Shown: piece after piece, positions 1 to 6,062 of the stretch
Layout: every line of letters begins with the position of its first letter
How positions within the stretch are numbered: the first letter of the stretch is position 1
Source: an uncultured Spirochaetaceae bacterium
GTDB lineage: Bacteria > Spirochaetota > Spirochaetia > Treponematales > Treponemataceae
Assembly (NCBI GenBank): GCA_902797925.1
Contig: CADBUT010000364.1
Span: 1 to 7,775 of the forward strand
Direction: 5' to 3'
DNA length: 7,775 nucleotides
Position numbers and translations under genes: made by a program
The notes under the pieces: model-generated
The model's input: only the letters and a program-made list of their open reading frames with translations
What the model was told of the DNA's origin: nothing
Databases searched by the model: none

Positions 1-93
1 AACATCGGCGACGGCAAGATTTTCGTATACGATGTGCAGAATGTTGTAAAGGTTCGTACCGGCGAAGAAGGCTACGAAGCTTTGCAGGACTAA
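1..93 (+). CDS. glnK: PII nitrogen regulatory protein, C-terminal fragment
   Basis: The window opens inside a reading frame whose last 30 codons encode a PII-family C-terminus, ending at a TAA stop. Visible landmarks are the GDGKIFV motif, which in PII proteins contributes glycine and lysine contacts to the ATP phosphates, and the closing VRTGEEGYEAL segment, whose arginine also lies near the nucleotide site. PII trimers sense ATP/ADP and 2-oxoglutarate. When encoded next to an ammonium transporter they typically plug the Amt channel from the cytoplasm. The amt gene starts 96 bp downstream on the same strand, the usual glnK-amt order, so I prefer glnK to glnB, although the fragment alone cannot separate them. 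The start codon, the T-loop and any uridylylation tyrosine lie outside the window. Family assignment is confident; the exact paralogue is not. Confidence 0.88.
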   Translation, partial: NIGDGKIFVYDVQNVVKVRTGEEGYEALQD

Positions 94-123
94 TTTGAAA
101 TAGTCAGTGTTTAGTAATCATCC

Positions 124-156
124 ATAGCCACCCGCGAAAACGGGTGGCTATATTTT
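124..156 (+). terminator. Hairpin between glnK and amt (partial terminator or processing site)
   Basis: An 11-bp perfect stem (ATAGCCACCCG at 124-134 with CGGGTGGCTAT at 141-151) closes a CGAAAA hexaloop. Only a short, interrupted T-run (ATTTTA) follows. The stem is strong enough for an intrinsic terminator but the T-tract is poor. It may terminate partially, giving more PII than Amt, or stabilise the 3' end of a glnK transcript. I see no convincing promoter between it and amt, so amt probably depends on readthrough. Confidence 0.6.
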
Positions 157-189
157 AATGCAGTTTAATTTTACTTATGGAGGTTTTTT

Positions 190-1944
190 ATGAATAGTAT
201 TATGGACGCAATGTGGGTTGCTGTATCAGCTGCACTTGTCTTTTTTATGCAGCCTGGTTTTTCTATGGTGGAGTCTGGTCTTACACGTGAGAAAAACAGC
301 ATTAACGTTGCCATAAAAAACCTTACAGATATTGGTATCTCTCTTTTTGTTTATTGGCTTGTAGGTTTTGCATTTATGTTCGGAACGTCTTCTGATGGTT
401 TTATAGGACGTTCAGGCTTTATTCCTGGAGCCGGAATGAACATTGATTTTAATACAGGTACATTTTTATTTTTTCAGGCAATGTTCTGTTCAACCAGTGC
501 AACGATTGTTTCTGGTGCAGTTGCAGAACGAATGAAGTATTCTTCTTACATCATTTCAACTTTTTTAATGTCGCTTATAATTTATCCTATTTTTGGGCAT
601 TGGGCTTGGGCAGGAATTCAGCCTTCATTTATTTCTGATGCACAAGGCTGGCTTTATAAACTCGGATTTGTTGATTTTGCCGGTTCTACGGTTGTTCATT
701 CTGTAGGCGGTTATGTAGGTCTTGCAGGAATTATTATTCTGGGCGCAAGAAAGGGCAGATTCCCAAAAGATGAGAAACCGCGTGATATACAGGGCTGCGA
801 TGTACCTATGACAGTTGCCGGCGTATTCATTCTGTGGTTCGGCTGGCTCGGTTTTAACGGCGGTTCAACTCTCGCTTTCAATGACATTGTTCCGCAGGTT
901 CTGCTGAACACTTGTATTGGTGCTGCTACTGGTATGCTTTCAGCCTTGTTTGTCGGCTGGGCATTTAAAAAGATTCCTGATGTAAACTTTGTAATAAACG
1001 GAACCTTGGCAGGGCTTGTTTCAGTTACTGCAAACTGTCATTGTGTTACTCCCGGTGCGGCGGCAATAATAGGTGCTGTGGGCGGCATTGTAATGCTTAT
1101 AGGCGCTTTCATTCTTGAAAAGCTGAAATTAGATGATGCTGTCGGCGCAGTTCCGGTTCATCTTTGTGCCGGTGTCTGGGGAACACTTGCAGTCGGAATC
1201 TTCGGGCAGCCTGAACTTTTAGGCACAAACCCGATTTTTGGCAGCCAGTTTCTTGCCCAGTTTATAGGAGTTACAGCCTGCGGTGTATGGGCTTTTGGAC
1301 TTGCGCTAATAGGCTTCTGGATTCTGAACAAGGTTGTTCCGCTGCGTGTTTCTTCTGAAGATGAAGACAAGGGACTTAACATTGTTGAACATGGTGCTTC
1401 TACAGAAATTTTTGATGTGTATGCAAAAATGAAGGAACAGGCTGTAACCGGCGACCTTTCTGTACGGCTTCCTGTAGAGCCTTTCACAGAAATTGGTCAG
1501 ATTTCTTCCTTATATAATGATGTAATGCAAAAGCTTGAAGAATCTTCTTTAAGTGAAGAAAGCTTTGGTGCTCTTATGAAGTCAATTCCATACGCGCTTT
1601 TTATGATTGATGCACAATGGAATATTAGTCCTCAGTATTCTGAATCAACACCGCGTATCTTGGGCTGCCCAAATCCAGAGAACTATAACTTTCTGCTTCT
1701 TATGGCAAGAATTCTTCCGCGTGATAAGACACAGTCTCTTAAAAAATATCTGGAAAATTTGTATTTTCCTGATTTTAAGCAGGCAGCTGTTGAAACATTG
1801 AATCCGATTCAGTCACTGACACTTTCAGTGCGCACTCATGAGCTTGAGCCGAAGATTGTGCAGAAGGTAATACATTTTGAGTTCTCGCGCATTTTTAACA
1901 AGCAGAAGACAAAGGTGCTGCATGTAATTGTTCAGGCAAAATGA
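190..1944 (+). CDS. amt: Ammonium transporter (Amt) with HAMP-like and PAS-like C-terminal extension
   Basis: A 584-residue inner-membrane ammonium transporter; standard Amt proteins have roughly 400-450 residues. The ATG has a good Shine-Dalgarno (GGAGG, 179-183) six bases upstream. Core landmarks: the aromatic gate region FQAMF (95-99), SGAVAER (108-114), the D162-containing VDFAGSTVVH segment with the first pore histidine H170, and the second pore histidine H324 in VPVHLCAGVWGTL. The conserved cytoplasmic tail LRVSSEDEDKGL...EHG (385-402) is intact, so PII docking is plausible. After it, about 410-451 looks like a HAMP signal-transmission segment (GDLSVRL, then EIGQISSLYNDVMQKLEE). About 455-584 looks like a PAS-type sensor of the kind found before Hpt or CheA-like modules (SIPYALFMID, LNPIQSL, HFEFSRI). 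The protein stops right after the presumed last PAS strand, with no kinase, Hpt or receiver. Amt proteins fused to signalling domains are known; this output-less form suggests an ammonium sensor that needs a partner, which is inference. Confidence 0.95.
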   Translation: MNSIMDAMWVAVSAALVFFMQPGFSMVESGLTREKNSINVAIKNLTDIGISLFVYWLVGFAFMFGTSSDGFIGRSGFIPGAGMNIDFNTGTFLFFQAMFCSTSATIVSGAVAERMKYSSYIISTFLMSLIIYPIFGHWAWAGIQPSFISDAQGWLYKLGFVDFAGSTVVHSVGGYVGLAGIIILGARKGRFPKDEKPRDIQGCDVPMTVAGVFILWFGWLGFNGGSTLAFNDIVPQVLLNTCIGAATGMLSALFVGWAFKKIPDVNFVINGTLAGLVSVTANCHCVTPGAAAIIGAVGGIVMLIGAFILEKLKLDDAVGAVPVHLCAGVWGTLAVGIFGQPELLGTNPIFGSQFLAQFIGVTACGVWAFGLALIGFWILNKVVPLRVSSEDEDKGLNIVEHGASTEIFDVYAKMKEQAVTGDLSVRLPVEPFTEIGQISSLYNDVMQKLEESSLSEESFGALMKSIPYALFMIDAQWNISPQYSESTPRILGCPNPENYNFLLLMARILPRDKTQSLKKYLENLYFPDFKQAAVETLNPIQSLTLSVRTHELEPKIVQKVIHFEFSRIFNKQKTKVLHVIVQAK

Positions 1945-1953
1945 TTTCTAAAT

Positions 1954-2006
1954 AAAAAAGCTGCCGGTACTGCATGAATCCATGCTGAGTGCCGACAGCT
2001 TTTTTT
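1954..2006. terminator. Bidirectional intrinsic terminator between amt and sstT
   Basis: A long imperfect inverted repeat sits between the two convergent genes. The left arm is A6-GCTGCCGGTACT-GCATG and the right arm is CATGCTGAGTGCCGACAGC-T7. The outer AAAAAAGCTG/CAGCTTTTTT arms are perfect, and the inner stem has a few mismatches and one bulge. It gives a T-run on both strands, so it can end amt mRNA (plus) and sstT mRNA (minus). Confidence 0.9.
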
Positions 2007-2039
2007 AGCTAATCAATATTTTGCTTAAAATGCTTTTAT

Positions 2040-3287
2040 CTAGAATTTTTCAGGGAGCGGCTTTCCGCTCTTTTTCCATGAATAATATTCGGCAGTTGCA
2101 GTGAAAAGTACATCGCTAGAAGAGTTGAGCGCGGTTTCCATGCTGTCTTGCACAACACCGATGATAAAGCCTACACCGACAACCTGCATTGCAATGTCAT
2201 TCGAGATGCCGAAAAGAGAACATGCGAGCGGAATCAAAAGCAGTGAACCGCCTGCAACTCCAGAAGCACCGCAGGCACCGAGCGTTGCAAGTACACAGAG
2301 AATCAATGCTGTAGGAATATCAACCGAAATTCCGAGAGTGTTCGCAGCCGCGAGCGTCATTACGGCAATTGTAATGGCAGCGCCGTCCATGTTGATTGTT
2401 GCGCCGAGCGGAATTGAAACAGAATACATGTCTTCGTCAAGCCCGAGCTTTTCGCAAAGTTCCATGTTTACCGGAATATTTGCGGCGGAGCTTCTCGTAA
2501 AGAAAGCTGTAATTCCACTTTCACGGAGACAGCGGAAAACAAGCGGATAAGGATTTCTGCGGAGTATAATTGCGACAATTGCCGGAGAAACAATCAGGTT
2601 CATAAAAAACATAGAGCCGACAAGCACTAAAAGCAGCTTGCCGTAATTCGTAAAAATCCCGAGCCCGTTTGTTGAAACTGTTTCAAACACAAGCCCCATA
2701 ATTCCAAATGGAGCAAGATTAATTATCCAGCGTACAATCTGCGAAATGCCCTGCGCAATTTCTGTGAACATTAATTTTGTCGAATCACCGGCAAATTTTT
2801 TCATTGCAAGCCCGAAAATCAAAGCCCATGTCAAAATGCCGATGTAATTTGCGCGGACCAGTGCATCAATCGGGTTAGAAACTGCATTTATAAGCAGATT
2901 GTACAAAACCTGACCGATTCCTGCCGGTGCGGCGTCAACTTCAACTTTTTGGGCAAGCGTAATTGTCTGCGGAAAGATAAAGCTTGCCGAAACTGCAACA
3001 AGCGATGCTAAAAGCGTTGTGATAAGGTAAAGAATAATTACCAGACCAAAGCGGCGGTCAAGCTTTGCCGCTCCTTTTGCAAGCGAGCTTGAAACAAGCG
3101 CAAATACAAGCACCGGCGCAATAGCTTTGAGCGCACCGACGAACAGGCTTCCGAAAACGGAAATCCATCCGGCGCCAGAAAGAAAGATACCAAGAATTGC
3201 ACCGATTACAATTCCTGCACAAATTCTCAAAATCAGGCTTACAGAATTGTATGCGCTGACTATACGTTTAATAATGTTTGTTTCCAT
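2040..3287 (-). CDS. sstT: Serine/threonine:Na+ symporter SstT
   Basis: A 415-residue member of the dicarboxylate/amino acid:cation symporter (DAACS, glutamate-transporter fold) family, close in length to E. coli SstT (about 414). It imports serine and threonine with sodium across the inner membrane. Visible family landmarks: the FVGALKAIAPVLVF segment (49-62), the TRSSAANIPVN stretch (264-274) of hairpin 1, SIPLGATINMDG (291-302) matching the NMDG cation/substrate motif of transmembrane helix 7, CGASGVAGGS (339-348) of hairpin 2, and the VQDSMETALNSSSDV helix-8 substrate-binding region (379-393). The SstT signatures NIPVNMELCEKL and FGISNDIAMQVV favour SstT over glutamate or dicarboxylate relatives. 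The start is supported by alignment to the E. coli N-terminus from memory, but there is no recognisable Shine-Dalgarno. It converges on amt and shares its terminator, and is transcribed alone from the promoter at 3297-3325. Confidence 0.95.
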   Translation of the reverse strand: METNIIKRIVSAYNSVSLILRICAGIVIGAILGIFLSGAGWISVFGSLFVGALKAIAPVLVFALVSSSLAKGAAKLDRRFGLVIILYLITTLLASLVAVSASFIFPQTITLAQKVEVDAAPAGIGQVLYNLLINAVSNPIDALVRANYIGILTWALIFGLAMKKFAGDSTKLMFTEIAQGISQIVRWIINLAPFGIMGLVFETVSTNGLGIFTNYGKLLLVLVGSMFFMNLIVSPAIVAIILRRNPYPLVFRCLRESGITAFFTRSSAANIPVNMELCEKLGLDEDMYSVSIPLGATINMDGAAITIAVMTLAAANTLGISVDIPTALILCVLATLGACGASGVAGGSLLLIPLACSLFGISNDIAMQVVGVGFIIGVVQDSMETALNSSSDVLFTATAEYYSWKKSGKPLPEKF

Positions 3288-3296
3288 AATGCTGTC

Positions 3297-3325
3297 ATTA
3301 TATCATAAGTATTAATTGGAGAAAA
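3297..3325 (-). promoter_or_regulatory. Extended -10 promoter of sstT, near-leaderless
   Basis: On the minus strand a perfect TATAAT (3297-3302) is preceded by TGA, giving the extended -10 form TGATATAAT. The hexamer 17 bp upstream (TTTTCT, 3320-3325) is a weak -35. Only nine bases separate the -10 from the sstT ATG, so transcription should begin about two or three bases before the start codon. No Shine-Dalgarno is present, which agrees with a leaderless or nearly leaderless mRNA. Confidence 0.6.
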
Positions 3326-3352
3326 CAAAAAAGCTGCGCGACCCACAGCTTT
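3322..3352 (-). terminator. Minus-strand intrinsic terminator upstream of sstT
   Basis: Read on the minus strand, AAAGCTG (3352-3346), a 9-nt loop and CAGCTTT (3336-3330) form a 7-bp stem whose 3' arm runs into a six-T tract (3332-3327), then G and four more T. It would stop transcripts coming from the small exported-protein gene or from the repeat region, and shields the sstT promoter just downstream. On the plus strand the T-run is only three long, so it is mainly one-directional. Confidence 0.65.
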
Positions 3353-3383
3353 ATCATGAAAGGCATTAGGATGAGATTATGCT

Positions 3384-3501
3384 TGGCGGAAATCCGTTCC
3401 CCGCGTCCGTCTCACTGCTCGCGTGGGATAATTGGTGGTTAGACTCGCTTCCGCTCGCTCCCACGAGGCTGTTCGCGTCCGCAAGTCACTACTTTCCGCC
3501 A
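3384..3501. repeat. G+C-rich element with inverted ends and internal repeats
   Basis: This 118-bp block is flanked by perfect 9-bp inverted repeats (TGGCGGAAA at 3384-3392, TTTCCGCCA at 3493-3501). Inside, CGTGGGA (3422-3428) pairs with TCCCACG (3459-3465). A partly conserved direct repeat, GCGTCCG followed by TCACT and a C two bases later, occurs near 3403 and again near 3475. It is much richer in G+C than its surroundings. The plus-strand frame running through it (3379-3618) reads as low-complexity, without a ribosome binding site or protein-like features, so I treat the block as non-coding. It looks like a dispersed intergenic repeat or a small non-autonomous element, but no second copy lies in this window. 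Confidence 0.5.
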
Positions 3502-3573
3502 GAAAAAATACAATCTATAGCGATGTGCATCAACAATAACCTGCGTAGGCGGATTTTGACGCGCAAATGCTTA

Positions 3574-3602
3574 TGCACGTTTTCGTATTACGGAAACGTG
3601 CA
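3574..3602 (+). other. Strong hairpin in the sstT-upstream intergenic region
   Basis: TGCACGTTTTCG (3574-3585) pairs with CGGAAACGTGCA (3591-3602) over 12 bp, with one T-G wobble that makes the plus-strand RNA the better folder, and a TATTA loop. No T-run follows, so it is not a standard terminator. It may be part of the same repeat as the element at 3384-3501 or of a small RNA. The rest of the gap, about 3606-3743, shows no gene, promoter or terminator that I can support. Confidence 0.45.
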
Positions 3603-3743
3603 GGGTTTGCCAAAATAAGCTGTTTATGAAAATTAAACCCAATCGTAAACCCGGAATTCGCCGAGAGCAGGTTATTACATGATACAATTTCCAGATTGAT
3701 TTTTCATGCTGAACCCCCTACTGCGTGACCTGAAATAATGCTT

Positions 3744-4136
3744 TCAATAGTCTTCAAAATCAAAGAGCGGTGTTTCATCGGGAAGAAAAATCAAAAATTT
3801 GCGGTATTTTTCAAGCCATTCGCCGTTGTCTGCCCACATTGGTGCTGCAAGAAGCACCCAGAGCCACAGTCCATGCCGGTTTTCATAATCGCCGGCCTTT
3901 ACAATTTCAAGAACATCAACTTTCATACCGAACTCGTGGTTCAGCGTTCTGTATTTTGGTAATGCAGCCGTATCTTTTTCTGTGCGCAAATCGATTTCGC
4001 CCATAATTCTAAAAGCAGTTCTTTCTTTAATCTTGCCATGATCATACACAGTAACCCCATGTGCATAAAGAAGCACCGGGCATAAAACCAAAAGCATGGC
4101 GAATACTTTCTTTGCTTTGAATTTTCCGTTGTTCAT
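3744..4136 (-). CDS. Small exported protein of unknown function
   Basis: I do not recognise this 130-residue protein. It begins with a clear Sec signal peptide: basic residues (KFKAKK, 5-10), a hydrophobic core (about 11-24) and a probable signal peptidase I site after A25 (LLYA followed by HG). The mature part is about 105 residues, contains a tryptophan-rich stretch (LWLWVLLAAPMW, 91-102) and ends in an acidic tail (LFDFEDY). The tryptophan stretch could be an amphipathic or membrane-contacting helix. The predicted destination is the periplasm or cell surface. A TTGTAC-17-TACAAT promoter lies about 32 bases upstream, but no Shine-Dalgarno is well placed before the ATG. The next gene on this strand is sstT, 456 bp away and behind a terminator, so the gene appears monocistronic. 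Coding status rests on the signal peptide and the length of the open frame. Confidence 0.65.
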   Translation of the reverse strand: MNNGKFKAKKVFAMLLVLCPVLLYAHGVTVYDHGKIKERTAFRIMGEIDLRTEKDTAALPKYRTLNHEFGMKVDVLEIVKAGDYENRHGLWLWVLLAAPMWADNGEWLEKYRKFLIFLPDETPLFDFEDY

Positions 4137-4168
4137 AATTTATAAACAGTTTCCCTTCTTATACATAT

Positions 4169-4197
4169 ATTGTAAAGCATAATTTCAGTAAGTACAA
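4169..4197 (-). promoter_or_regulatory. Probable promoter of the small exported-protein gene
   Basis: On the minus strand, TTGTAC (4192-4197) and TACAAT (4169-4174, five of six consensus positions) are separated by exactly 17 bp. The -35 is weak. The expected start would give a leader of roughly 25-30 nt before the ATG at 4136. Confidence 0.4.
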
Positions 4198-4211
4198 AGG
4201 CAGTTCTGGTA

Positions 4212-4240
4212 TTACTAGTATTTTCAGCAAGTTATATGAT
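4212..4240 (+). promoter_or_regulatory. Possible promoter of the polytopic membrane-protein gene
   Basis: TATGAT (4235-4240, five of six -10 positions) lies 17 bp after a poor -35 (TTACTA, 4212-4217). If real, transcription would begin near 4247, downstream of the ATG at 4236, which supports translation starting at 4275. The region is AT-rich, so chance matches are likely. Confidence 0.25.
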
Positions 4241-4274
4241 AATATGTAATATCACTTATGGCACAAGGTATGTT

Positions 4275-5870
4275 ATGGAAAAAGAAAAAATCAGAAAAAC
4301 TATAAATATTCTTGGAAATTTGTATTTTATTGCAGGAATTTGTACTCTTGTCCTGTTCATTCCGCAAGTACGGGAATTTATCATTTTGTTCGGCGAAAAA
4401 TATATTGGCAGGCCGTTAACACATGATGTTTGGCACGGGCGCTTTTTGAACTGGGAATGTCAGTTGATTTTCTTAATGCTTGCAGCTGTTATTCTTTTGA
4501 AAATTGCCGGATTCATTTTTTTAAGAATAAAAGAGTTCCGCTCTGAGCCGGATATGACTTTCTATTCATATCTTGAGCGGAAACTGAAAGCGGTTACTAC
4601 AGATACTTGGCTTCATTATATTTCTCTGGCTGTATTTATAATTGCTTTGTGTGTAATTCATTTTTGTATGTCTGAATCGGGAGATGATTTCCATTATGCT
4701 TCTATGCTTAAAGACGATTCGGCTTTTATAAATTATAGTTTTCTAAAAAGCCATTATAACAGATGGTCTTCGCGTATGATTATTGAAGCTGTTCTTTTGA
4801 ACTGCTACAGGCTGAATTTTGGTGTCTGGCGTTTTTTTGATGTTGCTGCTTTTGTACTTATTGCAGAATGTATGATTCAGCTCTGCTTTCCGCAAAAAAG
4901 ATATGCTGTATTTGTCTATGCGGTTATTTTGTTTTTTACAGATTATAATTCTTTGTATACTGCCGGGTGGGGCGCAACGACTGTGAATTATTTGTGGCCT
5001 ATTGCGGCAGTGCTGCCATGTTTTGTTATGCTGAAGCAAATAGTTGAAGGAAAAACGCCGTCAAAGCTTCAAATTGCAGTTACTTTTATACTTTTTGTTT
5101 TTGCAATAAATCAGGAACAGATTGCCGCCTTAGTTTTAGGACTTTCGGTTTCATTTCTTCTTTTCAGTATAATTAAAAACAAGCGTTTCCAAAAAGTTGA
5201 TTTGTACCTTTTGAGTCTGATTATTTTGTGCTTGGCTTCGATTGTGTTTATTCTTACCTGCCCAGGAAACAAAAACCGTCTTGTAGAAGAAACAAAAACT
5301 TGGTTTCCTGAATATCCGTCACTGTCGCTTTTTGATAAGATTCAGCTTGGTTTAATTACAATACTTCCGTATTATCTTTCAGATAAAGTAAGCTATTTTA
5401 TTTCTAATACGCCTGCGCTTGGTATATTCCCGTTGTGTATAGTTCTTTCGTTTGCGTTTTATAAAAAAAGCCGGAAGAATTTCATTATTCAGGCTTTTTT
5501 AGACGCTTTTGTTCTACTGACAATTCCAGTTAGGATTGTTACAGAAGATTTTTTGCTTGCAAACAACAAGCTTTCTCAGTTTTCAAATTATTCGCAGACA
5601 GAAGTCCTGCTTGAATGTCTGATTCTGCTGATTATTGCCGGACTGTTTTTGTATCAGATGTATGCAGTTATGAAAAGCAAATTCCAGGGTTTGTTTAATG
5701 TGCTCCTTATGTGTGCAGGTTTCTGTTCAGCTTTTATAATTGCGTTTTCTCCAACCGCTTATGCCAGCTTATACCGGTGCTACATTTTTATGAGCTACAT
5801 GATTTTCTTGATTACGTTCAGAATTTTTTATGATTTTGTAAACAAAGATGGAAAACAGGAAATAGCTTGA
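4275..5870 (+). CDS. Polytopic membrane protein, DUF6056/GT-C-like
   Basis: A 531-residue multi-pass inner-membrane protein. I chose the ATG at 4275 because AAGG lies six bases upstream (4265-4268); the in-frame ATG at 4236 has no ribosome binding site. Hydrophobic segments include about 11-30, 62-84, 113-131, 187-204, 209-222, 239-255, 267-298, 309-327, 383-396, 443-465, 473-490 and 499-518. After the third comes an outside loop with the acidic pair D137-D138 in SGDDFHY, then NRWSSR (162-167), AGWGATTVNYLWP (230-242), CPGNKNR (329-335) and FSPTAYASLYR (491-501). From memory these match the layout of DUF6056-type proteins. The acidic pair after an early membrane helix also recalls GT-C glycosyltransferases using lipid-linked sugars. 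A role in decorating a surface glycan or lipid is thus possible but only inferred. The first ~100 residues, with two extra helices, may be a lineage-specific addition. Phe-, Leu- and Ile-rich AT codons match the neighbours. Confidence 0.8.
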   Translation: MEKEKIRKTINILGNLYFIAGICTLVLFIPQVREFIILFGEKYIGRPLTHDVWHGRFLNWECQLIFLMLAAVILLKIAGFIFLRIKEFRSEPDMTFYSYLERKLKAVTTDTWLHYISLAVFIIALCVIHFCMSESGDDFHYASMLKDDSAFINYSFLKSHYNRWSSRMIIEAVLLNCYRLNFGVWRFFDVAAFVLIAECMIQLCFPQKRYAVFVYAVILFFTDYNSLYTAGWGATTVNYLWPIAAVLPCFVMLKQIVEGKTPSKLQIAVTFILFVFAINQEQIAALVLGLSVSFLLFSIIKNKRFQKVDLYLLSLIILCLASIVFILTCPGNKNRLVEETKTWFPEYPSLSLFDKIQLGLITILPYYLSDKVSYFISNTPALGIFPLCIVLSFAFYKKSRKNFIIQAFLDAFVLLTIPVRIVTEDFLLANNKLSQFSNYSQTEVLLECLILLIIAGLFLYQMYAVMKSKFQGLFNVLLMCAGFCSAFIIAFSPTAYASLYRCYIFMSYMIFLITFRIFYDFVNKDGKQEIA

Positions 5871-5928
5871 TGTCCGTTTTAATTGCACTATTTTGTAAAA
5901 TTTTGAAAACTCCTGTTTTTTTCAGTTC

Positions 5929-5957
5929 TTGACAGGCTTGTTCATTTTCAATAAGAT
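5929..5957 (+). promoter_or_regulatory. Promoter upstream of asnB
   Basis: A perfect -35 TTGACA (5929-5934), a 17-bp spacer and TAAGAT (5952-5957, four of six) form a good housekeeping-type promoter. Transcription would begin near 5964, about 108 bases before the asnB ATG. It is the only convincing promoter between the membrane-protein gene and asnB. Confidence 0.6.
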
Positions 5958-5972
5958 AATGGAAATTACGGC

Positions 5973-6032
5973 AAAGAGGTCGTAGATAATGTTTCGTTTT
6001 TCGCGAAGCACTGTCTACGGCCTCTTTTTTTT
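5973..6032 (+). terminator. Intrinsic terminator/attenuator in the asnB leader
   Basis: AAAGAGGTCGTAGA (5973-5986) pairs with TCTACGGCCTCTTT (6014-6027) over 14 bp with one T-G wobble. After a symmetric 3-nt internal loop, TGTTTCG (5990-5996) pairs with CGAAGCA (6004-6010). Eight T residues (6025-6032) follow. This is a textbook intrinsic terminator. It could end the membrane-protein transcript, but it also lies between the promoter at 5929-5957 and asnB, starting only about 10 nt after the predicted transcription start, so any asnB transcript from that promoter must read through it. Confidence 0.85.
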
Positions 6033-6036
6033 ATAT

Positions 6037-6062
6037 CACCTTCGGGTTTGACCGAAGGGGTG
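6037..6062 (+). promoter_or_regulatory. Small hairpin abutting the asnB ribosome binding site
   Basis: CCTTCGG (6039-6045) pairs perfectly with CCGAAGG (6052-6058) around a GTTTGA loop. Two further pairs (C6037-G6062, A6038-T6061) across a two-G bulge would take the first G of the GGAGG Shine-Dalgarno (6062-6066). The GGAGG stands five bases before the ATG. The hairpin may tune asnB translation; it has no T-run. Confidence 0.5.

Noticed and set aside
144..163. Sigma-54 promoter for amt (GG ... GC pattern)
   Set aside because: The GG and GC dinucleotides are 12 nt apart rather than 10 and the surrounding consensus is absent.
3379..3618. Open frame of 79 codons on the plus strand as a gene
   Set aside because: It runs through the repeat-like block, has no ribosome binding site, and its product is an odd low-complexity mix without recognisable domains. 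The structure of the DNA explains it better.
4060..4136. Lipoprotein signal (cysteine at residue 19) in the small exported protein
   Set aside because: The residues before the cysteine (LVL) do not fit a lipobox, which needs a small residue at -1; the A25 signal peptidase I site is better.
4236..4274. Earlier in-frame ATG for the polytopic membrane protein
   Set aside because: No Shine-Dalgarno precedes it and it overlaps the possible -10 box; the ATG at 4275 has AAGG at a good distance.
5852..5919. Terminator from AAAACAGGA (5852-5860) and TCCTGTTTT (5911-5919)
   Set aside because: The stem is only 9 bp, mostly A-T, with a loop of about 50 nt and its left arm inside the coding sequence; the hairpin at 5973-6032 is far stronger.
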